DNA of 64,000 nucleotides from Stentor coeruleus (taxonomy: Eukaryota > Ciliophora > Heterotrichea > Heterotrichida > Stentoridae), in contig MPUH01000138.1 of the NCBI GenBank assembly GCA_001970955.1, forward strand, positions 1 to 64,000, in the 5' to 3' direction. Position numbers and translations under genes: made by a program. A model generated the notes under the pieces. It was given only the letters and a program-made list of their open reading frames with translations, was not told where the DNA came from and made no database searches. This document shows, piece after piece, positions 29,948 to 39,762 of this stretch. How positions within the stretch are numbered: position 1 is the first letter of the stretch; every line of letters begins with the position of its first letter.

Positions 29948-30757
29948 TCAATTCCTCAAATGTAAAAAAGCAGAAGGCGAAGGTGTGGTTTCAAGTAATT
30001 CCTGCTTAAGTCTCTCTTTAGTTTCACTAATCCTCTGCATCGAAGGTAATTTCTGGCTTATCGCCCTCATGATAACCGGTGACGGTCTAATAAACTTTTC
30101 TTGAGGAGAAGCATATAAAGATTCACTATAATCAAAATTAACAATCTGTGGTGATAACAACATCAAATTACTAAAATTCGGTGATGCTGCTTGTATTTCC
30201 ATTTCTTTTTCACTTGTATTATCATAACTTATAGTCTCATCCTTACTATCATAATCAACTTTTTTCCTCATAATAGACTTATATCGATTTTTTACACTAT
30301 TCTCAGTACGCCCTGGCATTTTTTTAGCTATTTCACTCCATCTATTTCCAATCATCCCTTGTTGTTGTATTATAAACTGATCTTCTTCAACAGTCCATGA
30401 CCCTTTTTTCAAATTAGGATCAACATGATTATACCATCTTTCTCTACAATGTCTACCTTGTCTTATTGGATTCCCATCATGGATCATTGCATTTAATTCT
30501 TTTGCCACTGCGCTCCATGCTTTAGCTCCTCTTGATGAGACGATTTTTAATAAGATTTCTTCTTCTATTGAAGTCCACCCTTGTTTGTTGCTTTGATGAT
30601 CCGATTGGATGTTGCAAGAAAGTGGCTTGAGTAAAGGTTTGAATTCGTTTTGGGAATAATTTGCCACACAGGGTACTAGCCAGATGTCACCTTCGATATG
30701 AAATTGTTGATTTCCTGATTCTTTGAATTGCTTGCGTAAGTAATCTCCGATGTCCAT
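29948..30757 (-). CDS. R2R3-type Myb DNA-binding protein
   Basis: A 269-residue protein with two Myb repeats at about 65-175. The first is GWTSIEEEILLKIV...W...RQGRHCRERWYNHVDP, with a longer helix 2-3 linker than usual. The second is GSWTVEEDQFIIQQQ...NRWSEIAKKMPGRTENSVKNRYKSIMRK. The Trp pattern and NSVKNR recognition helix match c-Myb/R2R3 factors that bind AACNG-type sites. The N-terminal 60 and C-terminal 90 residues are low complexity. It acts in the nucleus as a transcription factor by family knowledge; targets unknown. The stop is TGA. Confidence 0.9.
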   Translation of the reverse strand: MDIGDYLRKQFKESGNQQFHIEGDIWLVPCVANYSQNEFKPLLKPLSCNIQSDHQSNKQGWTSIEEEILLKIVSSRGAKAWSAVAKELNAMIHDGNPIRQGRHCRERWYNHVDPNLKKGSWTVEEDQFIIQQQGMIGNRWSEIAKKMPGRTENSVKNRYKSIMRKKVDYDSKDETISYDNTSEKEMEIQAASPNFSNLMLLSPQIVNFDYSESLYASPQEKFIRPSPVIMRAISQKLPSMQRISETKERLKQELLETTPSPSAFLHLRN

Positions 30758-31428
30758 AAATTATTCTAGAAAGATTTGTTTTTATAATATCGGATACTAT
30801 TGGGAAATTGTATGATGGAATATTGGTTTTAGGTTTGAGATTATGGGAAGATAAGAGAAAGATTGTGTTGGAAGGAGAAAAGAGATTTTTGAGGATGATT
30901 TGGTAGGTTTTTTATGTGTTTAATAGGGAAAATAAGATATGCTTTTATGGATTGTGATGTGGATAAGAATTGGAGATTTTGATGAGGATTTTTGGGAAAT
31001 TAGATTTTTAGCAGGAGGAGTATATGGAGTTTGATGGTGGTGTTGCAGTTTTGAGATTTTTATATATTGAATATAGTTAAATATGTTGGGACAAGAAAAA
31101 TAAAGGTATAAAAAGATGGTAAATTTTTTACATCTGATAGAACCAGAAGAAAAACTATGTGCTAATTGTATATAAAAACTTGTTTAAATTTTTCATCAGA
31201 ATCTACTAATAACAGTTATTTTATAACTATCATTATTTTTCTAATCTTATTTCTAATTCATTTCTTCTCTGATACAAGTGAATATTCCTCATATATCATA
31301 AATTTTTAAAAAGCCTAAAAGCCTTAAAGCTTTAAAATCTAAAAAACCCCAAAGCCATTTTCGAAATTTTCACACTTAAAAACTCCTAAAACCCTCTTAA
31401 TAATTTAGTGATTAATAATATCTATCTA
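30758..31428. other. Spacer with strand-composition switch
   Basis: Strongly G/T-rich on the + strand to about 31100, then A/C-rich to the next gene. Both flanking genes are on the minus strand, so the switch does not need divergent genes. Nothing else seen. Confidence 0.65.
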
Positions 31429-32109
31429 CTAAAAAGATATTATCAGTGCAGGTGTGTCAGCTTTTTTCACTATATTATTAAGATCCTTAAAAGCTCTTCT
31501 AGCCCACCCTTGTTTAACCACTGTCGACTTAAAATAATCCCCATTAATATGACTACCTTCAGGAATTCTGCTATTATCAGCAATTTTAAGATTTTTAGCA
31601 AATCCTTCAAAAATTTTCATTTGCCTCTTGACTTCATCTTCTTCAGCAGGTGCAGGTTGTGATGACAAATCAAAAAACTTGGCTGAAACAACATCATTAA
31701 GTTGATTGACAAAATTCTGTATTTCAGGACCTTGTTTAGGTTTTTTATAAGGAACAGTTGGAACACTAGGAGAAGTCTTAAGCATAATCGCATCTTTGGG
31801 CTTTAAAAAATCTTTAGTAAAAGTATTCTGCATAAGTGATGATAATTTAACGATTTCAGTAAAATAAACATCAAGTTCACCTTTACGTTGTGCTAAAAAT
31901 CTGGGGTTTTTACTACCAAATATTTTCTTTGGGGGAAATTCAGGGACTTTGTTATCTAAAGATTTTAGTTGCTTGTGAATATCTCTTAGAGTTGAGTATC
32001 TTCTAAAGAATTTCCAACTTTCGCCTGTGAGTTTATCGAGAACTTCGATTATGTATTCTATATGCTCACCCTTAACTTCATAATCTTTTACTTTGATCGA
32101 CAGCGACAT
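31429..32109 (-). CDS. PX-domain phosphoinositide-binding protein
   Basis: A 226-residue protein. The PX domain fills about 1-112 with the canonical landmarks: RRYS after beta 3 (36-39, phosphate-binding Arg), the PEFPPKK loop, and the downstream R-x-x-L-x-x-Y (RKGELDVYF). PX domains bind PI3P on endosomes and recruit sorting or fusion factors. The remaining about 110 residues are helical with no BAR or SNARE motif seen, so this is a short sorting-nexin-like protein. The key basic residues are present, so lipid binding is plausible. Confidence 0.85.
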   Translation of the reverse strand: MSLSIKVKDYEVKGEHIEYIIEVLDKLTGESWKFFRRYSTLRDIHKQLKSLDNKVPEFPPKKIFGSKNPRFLAQRKGELDVYFTEIVKLSSLMQNTFTKDFLKPKDAIMLKTSPSVPTVPYKKPKQGPEIQNFVNQLNDVVSAKFFDLSSQPAPAEEDEVKRQMKIFEGFAKNLKIADNSRIPEGSHINGDYFKSTVVKQGWARRAFKDLNNIVKKADTPALIISF

Positions 32110-32674
32110 TTATTTTTTGATATAGTATTTTGAAAAATGAGTTAGGATTTTTGATAAGTTTAGGTTTTTGTTATTTGATTATTAGGATTTTTGTATGGGT
32201 TGTTGGGTTGATTATAGGATTTTTGTCGATGATTTTTTTATTAGAGGATTTTATTGGAATTCGATTAGGATTTAGAAAAGGGTTTTAGAGAGAGAAAAAT
32301 GGATAATGGAAATAGAAGGGTTTATTAGAAGTGGAATTTTTTTTTGGCTCTGAGTGGATTGGATTAAGATGCTAATAATATGCTTGTTAGGAAATTAATA
32401 TGGTATATATGGAATATAGATCAGATTTAGAAAAAATTGAGAATAATCATGACTATATTATGGTTTTTGTATAAGTCGATTATTATATTGAAATCCTAAT
32501 TGACTACAAAAAATATAAACACTTTATCTTGTATCTGATTAAAAATACTATCGATAACATTAAGAAATAAATTTTAAACACTTTTAAATATATATTTTCA
32601 AGTATTTCCAAAGCCTTGCAGGAAAAATTTAAAAAGTCTATTAGTTTTTTCAAAAAAATAATGGCTATACTTAA
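32110..32674. other. Divergent spacer
   Basis: G/T-rich left half (very few C up to about 32360), A/C-rich right half. A six-codon upstream ORF ends overlapping the centrin start at 32675 (listed separately). Confidence 0.6.
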
Positions 32675-32678
32675 ATGA
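32661..32678 (+). promoter_or_regulatory. Short upstream ORF overlapping the centrin start (ATGA)
   Basis: ATG GCT ATA CTT AAA TGA. Its stop shares bases with the centrin ATG (32675). It matters only if the mRNA 5' end lies upstream of 32661, which cannot be seen from sequence. Confidence 0.3.
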
Positions 32679-33205
32679 AACGTGGAGGGTATGAACCTGC
32701 TTCAAGAAATGTTGCCTCTAAGAGTAAGTCTCCAAGCGGAAGGCGTGGAGCTGAAAAAAGAGGTTTAACTGAAGATGAAATTGAAGAAATCAAAGAGGCA
32801 TTTAACCTTTTTGATACAGATGGGTCAGGAACAATAGATCCAAAAGAGCTCAGAGCAGCAATGCAATCTCTAGGCTTTGAATCAAAGAACCCAACAATAT
32901 ACGCAATGATTGCTGATCTTGATAGATTAGGTTCAGCTATTGATTTCGATACATTCTTAGATGCAATAACAGATAAACTTGGTGATAAAGAGTCACGTGG
33001 TGGAATCGAGAAGATTTTTGACTTGTTTGATGATGATAAAACAGGTTCAATAAACTTAAACAACCTCAGAAGAGTTGCTAAAGAACTTGGTGAAACTATG
33101 ACAGTAGATGAACTTAATGAAATGTTGGAAAGAGCAGCATCAAATGGCCATGAAATAACAAGAGAAGACTTTTATACCATCTTGACCAAGAGAGCTTTCC
33201 CTTAG
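32675..33205 (+). CDS. Divergent centrin with degenerate EF-hands
   Basis: A 176-residue centrin-family protein with a basic N-terminal extension and centrin-specific [17 protein letters not shown]-hand 1 is intact ([12 protein letters not shown]). EF-hand 2 ([12 protein letters not shown]) has lost one loop residue and its ligands. EF-hand 3 keeps DDDKTGSI but has Leu at position 12. EF-hand 4 ([12 protein letters not shown]) is shortened and lacks acidic ligands. It ends in the canonical KRAFP. So one calcium site at most is canonical, against up to four in the paralogue at 34495-35025. A structural role in cortical fibres or basal bodies is inferred. Confidence 0.85.
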   Translation: MKRGGYEPASRNVASKSKSPSGRRGAEKRGLTEDEIEEIKEAFNLFDTDGSGTIDPKELRAAMQSLGFESKNPTIYAMIADLDRLGSAIDFDTFLDAITDKLGDKESRGGIEKIFDLFDDDKTGSINLNNLRRVAKELGETMTVDELNEMLERAASNGHEITREDFYTILTKRAFP

Positions 33206-33607
33206 TTAATTAGAAATTATCGTTTAAATATCTTGTCAAGTGAATAAAAAGCTTTTATAAAGAATTCTTTAGGGTATAATAAAATGGATTATGTGTTTTT
33301 TTAGTTGATTTATAGATGAATGTGTATAAGGAAATAGTTTGAAAAAGCTATCCACTTATTATAATAATACCTTTAAATTGTTATGTATCCTATCATTTAA
33401 ACCTATATATAAAATAATAACCATATCATAAAATCAATCTACAGAATTCTAACTTATCTAGCCTCATTCAAATCATTTTATTCCCTAACCTCCTTTTACC
33501 ATCAACCACAATTCTTCAATTATCCCAACATATTCAATTCTACTTTCATACATAAAATTCATCCAACATAAAAAACCCCTAATTAACAGAAATCCTAATA
33601 TAAAAAA
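33206..33607. other. Spacer upstream of Rab gene
   Basis: G/T-biased to about 33350, then strongly A/C-rich (33400-33600). Nothing else seen. Confidence 0.6.
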
Positions 33608-34246
33608 ATGCAAAAAACTCGTGATGAAGATTACGACTATTTATACAAAATAGTCCTAGTCGGTGAAGCTGCAGTAGGCAAAACTCATCTTCTTTCCAGA
33701 TACATAAAAGGAACCTTACCTAAAAACCCCACATCAACAATTGGTGTTGAATTTGCCACAAGAACCGTACCTTTAGAAACAGGAGGTACAGTAAAAGCAC
33801 AAATATGGGATACAGCTGGTCAAGAAAGATATAGAGCTATAACAAGTGCTCATTATCGTAGAGCTGTTGGAGCTTTATTAGTCTATGATGTGACTAATGA
33901 AAAAACATTTAGTGCTGTCAAAAGATGGATGGAAGAATTAAAAGAACATGCAGAACCAGATATAGTTATAATGCTTGTAGGGAATAAAATAGATCTTTGT
34001 GATAGGAATCCAGAAGCTAGGAAAATTTTAAAAGAACAAGGGGTGAAATTTGCTAATCAATATGGCCTTTTATTTGAAGAAACTTCAGCTATAACTGTGG
34101 TTAAAGTTAAAGAAGCTTTTGAAAGACTTTTACAAGAAATTTATAATGTAAAAGCGCAAAGTGGAGTAGGACTTGGCAAAGAATCAGCAGTGAATCGTTT
34201 AGCTGCACATCTTAATGCTACTCAAGAAAGAAAGGCTTGTTGTTAG
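33608..34246 (+). CDS. Rab11-like small GTPase
   Basis: A 212-residue Rab. G1 reads GEAAVGKTH, the switch I/RabF1 region IGVEFATRT, switch II WDTAGQERYRAITSAHYRRAVGALLVYD, G4 NKID and G5 ETSA. It ends in a prenylatable CC. The RYRAITSAHYRRA stretch is typical of Rab11/Rab25, which direct recycling-endosome traffic; in ciliates Rab11 also serves contractile vacuole and cytoproct membranes. All GTP-binding motifs are intact. Assignment within the Rab11 group is inferred from these motifs. Confidence 0.9.
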   Translation: MQKTRDEDYDYLYKIVLVGEAAVGKTHLLSRYIKGTLPKNPTSTIGVEFATRTVPLETGGTVKAQIWDTAGQERYRAITSAHYRRAVGALLVYDVTNEKTFSAVKRWMEELKEHAEPDIVIMLVGNKIDLCDRNPEARKILKEQGVKFANQYGLLFEETSAITVVKVKEAFERLLQEIYNVKAQSGVGLGKESAVNRLAAHLNATQERKACC

Positions 34247-34494
34247 TTTTGTTGGGTTAGTTAATGAGAGGATATTAAGAGGATTTCTTTAAGTTTTATA
34301 TGGAAGATAAGTTTTTCTAAGTTTTTTAAAAACTTTTTATTATGAATACAATTTTAAAATAACAAGTATTTTTTATTACATATATTCCAACAACATCTTA
34401 CATTAATCAAACAATCCTACAAAATACCTCAAAATATTCCAATAAATTGCAAATCAAAAAATATAAAAACCTAGAATTTTTAAAGAAGAATTAC

Positions 34495-35025
34495 TTAAGG
34501 GAAAGCTTTCTTGGTCATGATATTATAGAAATCTTCCGTGCTAACTTGCCCATCACCATCTGAGTCAGCTCTTTCAATCATTTCCATGAGTTCTTCATCA
34601 GTCATGGTTTCTCCAAGTTCCTTAGCGACTCTTCTCAAGTTCTTAATGGTGATATATCCAGTCTTATCATCATCAAACAATCTGAAGACTTTGTTAATAT
34701 CTTCTTTTGTATCTTTATCGCTCATTCTTGCAGTCATCATATCCAAGAATTCATCAAAGTCAATAGCTCCTGAGCCATCCTTATCCAAATCACTAATCAT
34801 TTGGTAAATAGTTTGGTTTTTAGCTTCAAATCCCAAACTTTGCATAGCTGACTTCAATTCAGCTGGGTCAATGGTTCCTGATCCGTCTGAGTCAAAGAGG
34901 TCAAAAGCTTCCTTGATTTCTTCGATTTCATCTTCAGTAAGCCCTGGTCTTTCGTATTGTTTAGGGTTGAATACCTTTGGTTGACTAACTGGGGCTGGTT
35001 TAGCTGGTTGTCCTCTTCCTGCCAT
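34495..35025 (-). CDS. Centrin (canonical)
   Basis: A 176-residue centrin with an N-terminal basic/Pro tail and four EF-hands. EF1 [12 protein letters not shown] and EF2 [12 protein letters not shown] are complete. EF3 [12 protein letters not shown] lacks the acidic residue 12. EF4 [12 protein letters not shown] is near complete. It ends in KKAFP. Centrins form calcium-responsive contractile fibres and basal-body parts; they are abundant in heterotrich cortex. It lies convergent to the Rab gene and about 1.3 kb from the divergent centrin, probably a tandem duplicate pair. GC-richer codons suggest high expression. Confidence 0.95.
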   Translation of the reverse strand: MAGRGQPAKPAPVSQPKVFNPKQYERPGLTEDEIEEIKEAFDLFDSDGSGTIDPAELKSAMQSLGFEAKNQTIYQMISDLDKDGSGAIDFDEFLDMMTARMSDKDTKEDINKVFRLFDDDKTGYITIKNLRRVAKELGETMTDEELMEMIERADSDGDGQVSTEDFYNIMTKKAFP

Positions 35026-36338
35026 TTATACGAGTGGATAAAAATGAGTTGAAAATTTAAATTTTAAAGCCTTGAAAATACAAAATCATAGAATACTGGG
35101 GAAATTAAGATTTTTGTGTTTTGGTGATGAGGAAGAAGAATGGGGAGTTGATTGGAATGATGGGTTTTGGGTTTTGTGATGGATGATGTTATTTGGTAAG
35201 ATTGATAGGAAAATTTAAGAGGTTTGGGGTTGGGGAAGGCTTTTGAAGTTTGTTGATGAGGAGATTTTAGGATTTAGAATGGGTGCTAGGGTGTTAATGG
35301 ATTTTATGTTTGGATAAGGGTTTTGATAAAAAATTGAGGATTTTGGATGTTGAGTTAGGAGGAGTGAAGAGGGTGGGTATTGGATTTTGGAATTTTTTGT
35401 GAGGGTTAAGAGTTTAGATAAGAATTTAAATAAAAGTGAGACTAAAATTTTATAAGAAAATTTTAAAGCGATTTTGGCTGTGTGTGAGAGGTGAAATTAT
35501 TGTAGGCTTTTTGTATAATGTTTAAAAGATTTTGTTGTGATGATTGAAGTATGGGTTTAGGAGGTTTTTAGAACTTTTTTATATAATATTTGGCAAATAT
35601 TAAGTAAAGTTAAGATTAAAGTGAAGTTAGAATAGTTTTTTTGTTATCAAAAGATACTTTTATATAAAAGTTTGATTGTTTTGTTAATGCTTATATATTA
35701 TCCATATACGCATGCTATTTATATGAAAAACTTATCAACTACATGAATTCAATCGTAAATTAAACCTCTCTATATGTTTTCTAATAATAACATTTATTGA
35801 TATCCATAGTTTATTATTTCAAATAAATCGTAATATATAATCTTATCATTTTTTCAACAAATATCCTTATCTCATCATTCTACATATAATAAAAAACAAA
35901 TTCCTCATTTTCTCGATTTTCTTCATAACTTTTATATTTCAACCCTAATCTTTTCACCCAACTTATAAAATACACTTCATCATCACCTATTAAATAAATT
36001 TCTCAGATTATAAAATTTTAACATATTTCTGGCATAATTTCATATCAAAAATTACAAAAATAAACCAGCATCTGATACTTTTTCCACTATAAATCATCTC
36101 ATTTATAACAATATTTTCTACCTTTAGTAAAACATTAAATCTTCTTATCTCAAAAAATTTGAAAAGTACTAAAGCTTTCCCTAATTTATTCTATTAGCAA
36201 AATTATACTAAAAGCTATGTTTTTTTACCCTATCTTATGCTAATAAATGTACTATAAAAAACATCTAAAATTTTCTATCTAAAAATTATTCCATCTTAAA
36301 CGTCACTAAAAGGGTTGATTATTGTAATATACATTAAA
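35026..36338. other. Long spacer with strand-composition switch
   Basis: About 1.3 kb with no coding run. G/T-rich on the + strand from 35040 to about 35680 and A/C-rich from 35700 to 36300. It holds a telomere-like motif at 35281-35296. Confidence 0.65.
35281..35296. repeat. Interstitial telomere-like motif (GGGTGTTA type)
   Basis: GGGTGCTAGGGTGTTA: two units of the heterotrich G-strand repeat with one mismatch. The G-rich strand points away from the centrin gene, as at the right end of a chromosome extending leftward. Confidence 0.55.
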
Positions 36339-36791
36339 TTAGATGTATCTGTAATCATTTTCTGCCACTTTTCTGTTTATGTTCTCAATGTTTTTGAAAA
36401 GAACTATTACAAAAATACAAAATAACATAATTAGCCCGATAACAAAAATCCAATTTGTTACCTGAGGTTTGCGTCCGCAAAATTCTTCGAGACATGATTC
36501 TTTGCATCCTGAAGCCCTAGCATCGCAGAATGCTTCACAATTTGTATCGCATGAGCTTTCTACCTCGATGCATGTATCGTTGCACTGATAAACACTATCT
36601 ATTTCATCGCAAGTTAATGCGCAGGAATAGGCTATCTTCATATCCAAATTTGGACAGCATTCCATAATACATTCGGTTGTAGGAGAAGATTCACAGCTAT
36701 TCAGGCATCCTTTATGGCATATGAAAGCTGAAACCTTCAAAGCAAGCAAAAGCCAGACCATTTTATATCTTTTCTTGGACATAGTTATCAT
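36339..36791 (-). CDS. Small type-I membrane protein with Cys-rich CX3C ectodomain
   Basis: A 150-residue protein with a hydrophobic signal sequence (about 11-23, MVWLLLALKVSAF), an ectodomain with 16 cysteines between about 24 and 107, one TM helix (about 112-132) and a short charged tail. Many cysteines sit as C-x3-C pairs (for example CHKGC, CLNSC, CALTC, CNDTC, CDTNC, CKESC), which suggests stacked helical hairpins held by disulphides. I do not recognise the family. It looks like a secretory-pathway or surface protein. Confidence 0.7.
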   Translation of the reverse strand: MITMSKKRYKMVWLLLALKVSAFICHKGCLNSCESSPTTECIMECCPNLDMKIAYSCALTCDEIDSVYQCNDTCIEVESSCDTNCEAFCDARASGCKESCLEEFCGRKPQVTNWIFVIGLIMLFCIFVIVLFKNIENINRKVAENDYRYI

Positions 36792-37053
36792 TCATTCAAC
36801 TAGATGAATGATTTGATAAATTTCTTATTGATAGGTTTTTATATGCAATTTAAGGATTTATGTTTTTTGTTTTAGATATGGTGACTCTGATGTTGAATGA
36901 AGATGTAGAAAGTTTGTAGATAAGATTTGATAATATGGAAATGGGTTAAGAATTTTGAGGTTAATGGAAATTTGATAAAATTATGAATTTTTCTTAAATT
37001 CGATAAAGATTTTACCTTTATTGTTAATTTAATTTAAGTGTATTGATATAAAT

Positions 37054-39744
37054 ATGGGAAGTACATGCTCAGGGTGTATATCTTCAGAACAGCCATTAAA
37101 CATCCAGAATAATCCAGAGAGTTCTACAAGTGCAGTTATTAAAGAAGAAAAAGAAGAGATAGAGCCAACAATAAGCATAGAAAGTCTAAGTAAAGCATAT
37201 TTAATTCCCCCAAAACAACAAAGAAAATCATTAGTAAAAAATAAAAGGCTTGACCATATAACAGAAATCCATAACGGAAAAATAATCAGCCAGCAAAAAT
37301 CCCCAAAAGAGCAGCAACTTTTGAATAATGCCATAAATTCCCTATTAATTCTAAGGAATATTGATGAACCTTGTAAGCAAAAACTAATAGATTCAATGAA
37401 ACTATACCATCTCGAAAGCAAAGAAATTGTATTTGAACAAGGCCGACCAAGTGAGTGTTTTTTTATAGTATCCAGCGGAAGATTAGAAGTCTTAAAAGAT
37501 GAAAATCGAATATCCATACTTAAACAAGGAGATTGTTTTGGTGAACAAGCTTTATTTGATGATAGCCCTAGAAGAAATACAGTTAGGACAGTAGAAAAGT
37601 CTTTTCTTTGGGTTATAGACCGAAACAATTATAGGTCAGTTTTAGAATACCAAAGTGCGCTTGAATTCAAAGAAACTAATGATTTTATAACAAGTGTTCC
37701 AATTTTTAAATCCTTAACCGATGAGCAGCTTCAAGTTTTAATCTCAGTACTAACACTACAAGATTATGAAAAAGACCAAATAATATTCAATGAAGGTGAA
37801 CCTGGAGATACTTTACATATAGTAAAAGAAGGTGAAGTTAATGTTATTATAAATAACAACATATTAAGAACCATGGGCAAAGGATCATTTTATGGTGACC
37901 AAGCTTTAATAAGTAGATGTGCAAGGACAGCAACTATTAAAGCTAATACATCAGTTACAGTTTTAGTAATAAAAAGAGACTCATTAGTAGAAGTTTTTGG
38001 TTCAGGTATCGAAGATGTAATATTTAAAAACATTATCAAAACCAGTTTAGAGAAAACAACAATGCTCAAAGATACATCAAATATACAAAAAATCCAAGAT
38101 TTCATAAAAATCATTCATTATTCCCCTGGGGATTATATCATAAAAAAAGGGACTAGAAAAGGTCAGAAACTCTACATCGTCGTTAAAGGGCGTCTAAAAT
38201 GTGGCAATAATTATATCGAAGCTTATGAGATTATAGGTGAAAGTGAAATGAAAAGAAACTCCAAAGATAAATTTCTAGAAAACATAATAGCCGATACACA
38301 AAGTGTTGTAGCTGAAATCTCAAAGAAAAGACTTGAGAGTTTTATGGATATCAAAATCAAAAAGCTCAATATTGTACAAGAAATACTATCAATATTACAA
38401 AAAGTGTCTATTTTCCGTTATCTACCTATAGAGCGATTGAAACTTTTAGTTAAATTTTTTTCAGAACAGGCTTATGAAATTGGTGAGTCTATAATTTCCC
38501 AAGGTGAAGTTGGTGATAAACTGTATATTTTAAAAAATGGGACTGTAAATATTATAAAAAACAATGATATTATCCGAACACTAACAACTGGAAGTTTTTT
38601 TGGAGAAAGGGCTTTGATATATAATGAACCTCGTAGTGCTAGTGTTATTGCAAGTTCTCAGGTTATATGCTTAATTTTAGAGAAATCAAGTTTCAAGAAA
38701 ATTGTTGATGATAAAATGAATAATGCGCTTATAAAAAGAGTTGAGCTACAAAATGATACTATAGGGCTTAACGATTTAATACCTATAAAAATTTTAGGCA
38801 AAGGGACATATGGTAGAGTTTATCTTTGTGCCGATAAAGAAAAAAAGTCATTATATGCATTAAAATCAGTTACAAGGCAAAAAATAGCAGCTTATGAACT
38901 GTATGAAAATCTTAATACTGAAAGGAGTATTCTTATGAAAATCGATCATTTAATGATAGTCAAGTTAGTTAAAACTTTTAAAGACAATTTGAGGGTTTAT
39001 TTCCTAATGGAGTTCGTTAGAGGAATTGACCTTTTCGATTTACAAAGCAAGTTATCAATAATCCCTTTAGAAAATACTCGTTTTTATGTATCGTGTATAG
39101 TAATTATACTAGATTTTTTACATAAAAACGATATAATATACAGAGATTTAAAGCCTGAAAACATGTTTGTAGATGAAGAAGGGTATCTTAAACTTATAGA
39201 TTTCGGTTCAGCTAAAGTGGTCAAAGGCAAAACTTACTCAAACCTTGGGACTCCTCATTATATGGCCCCAGAAATCATGACAGGAACAGGATATACTTGT
39301 TCTATTGATTGGTGGAGTCTTGGGATTATCTTATATGAAATGCTTGAAGGTTTCGTACCTTTTGGACCTAATGAAGAAGACCCTATAATCATATACGAAA
39401 AAGTTGTTGGGCATAATCTCATTTTCTACAATATTTCAGATAATGAAACAAAATCTTTAATTCAACAATTTCTAAGTATAAAACCAGGAGTTCGGAATTT
39501 AGGGAGTATAGAAAAACTAAAATCTCATGATTTTTTCAATAAAATCAATTGGGAAAGTGTTTTATGTAGACAAACTAAGCCTAAATTCATCCCTAAAATC
39601 AATGACTTATCACAAGAAGTATCAAGATCTTTTATAGCAAGGAAGAATCTGATGGAAATGATAGGTCGTGAAGAAGCACAAGAAATTCTTTATAGACAAA
39701 ACTCTAAAGCAGCAAAAACTTTTAATTGGGATTCTAACTTTTAA
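37054..39744 (+). CDS. cGMP-dependent protein kinase with four cyclic-nucleotide domains (PKG)
   Basis: An 896-residue kinase. The N-terminus MGSTCSGC fits myristoylation at Gly2 and palmitoylation at Cys5/Cys8. Four CNB domains follow: CNB1 (about 95-205, FGEQAL 162-167 with downstream Arg), CNB2 (about 212-318, YGDQAL, Glu to Asp), CNB3 (about 345-435, no FGE/PRxA, degenerate) and CNB4 (about 448-555, FGERAL 516-521 with PRSA). The AGC kinase domain (about 575-835) has GKGTYGRV, K604, YRDLKPEN, DFG and a TYSNLGTPHYMAPE activation segment. The four-CNB plan with a dead third domain is known from apicomplexan and ciliate PKGs. Its stop is TAA TAA, 18 nt before the F-BAR gene in the same frame. 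Confidence 0.92.
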   Translation: MGSTCSGCISSEQPLNIQNNPESSTSAVIKEEKEEIEPTISIESLSKAYLIPPKQQRKSLVKNKRLDHITEIHNGKIISQQKSPKEQQLLNNAINSLLILRNIDEPCKQKLIDSMKLYHLESKEIVFEQGRPSECFFIVSSGRLEVLKDENRISILKQGDCFGEQALFDDSPRRNTVRTVEKSFLWVIDRNNYRSVLEYQSALEFKETNDFITSVPIFKSLTDEQLQVLISVLTLQDYEKDQIIFNEGEPGDTLHIVKEGEVNVIINNNILRTMGKGSFYGDQALISRCARTATIKANTSVTVLVIKRDSLVEVFGSGIEDVIFKNIIKTSLEKTTMLKDTSNIQKIQDFIKIIHYSPGDYIIKKGTRKGQKLYIVVKGRLKCGNNYIEAYEIIGESEMKRNSKDKFLENIIADTQSVVAEISKKRLESFMDIKIKKLNIVQEILSILQKVSIFRYLPIERLKLLVKFFSEQAYEIGESIISQGEVGDKLYILKNGTVNIIKNNDIIRTLTTGSFFGERALIYNEPRSASVIASSQVICLILEKSSFKKIVDDKMNNALIKRVELQNDTIGLNDLIPIKILGKGTYGRVYLCADKEKKSLYALKSVTRQKIAAYELYENLNTERSILMKIDHLMIVKLVKTFKDNLRVYFLMEFVRGIDLFDLQSKLSIIPLENTRFYVSCIVIILDFLHKNDIIYRDLKPENMFVDEEGYLKLIDFGSAKVVKGKTYSNLGTPHYMAPEIMTGTGYTCSIDWWSLGIILYEMLEGFVPFGPNEEDPIIIYEKVVGHNLIFYNISDNETKSLIQQFLSIKPGVRNLGSIEKLKSHDFFNKINWESVLCRQTKPKFIPKINDLSQEVSRSFIARKNLMEMIGREEAQEILYRQNSKAAKTFNWDSNF

Positions 39745-39762
39745 TAATATAATACAATAAAT

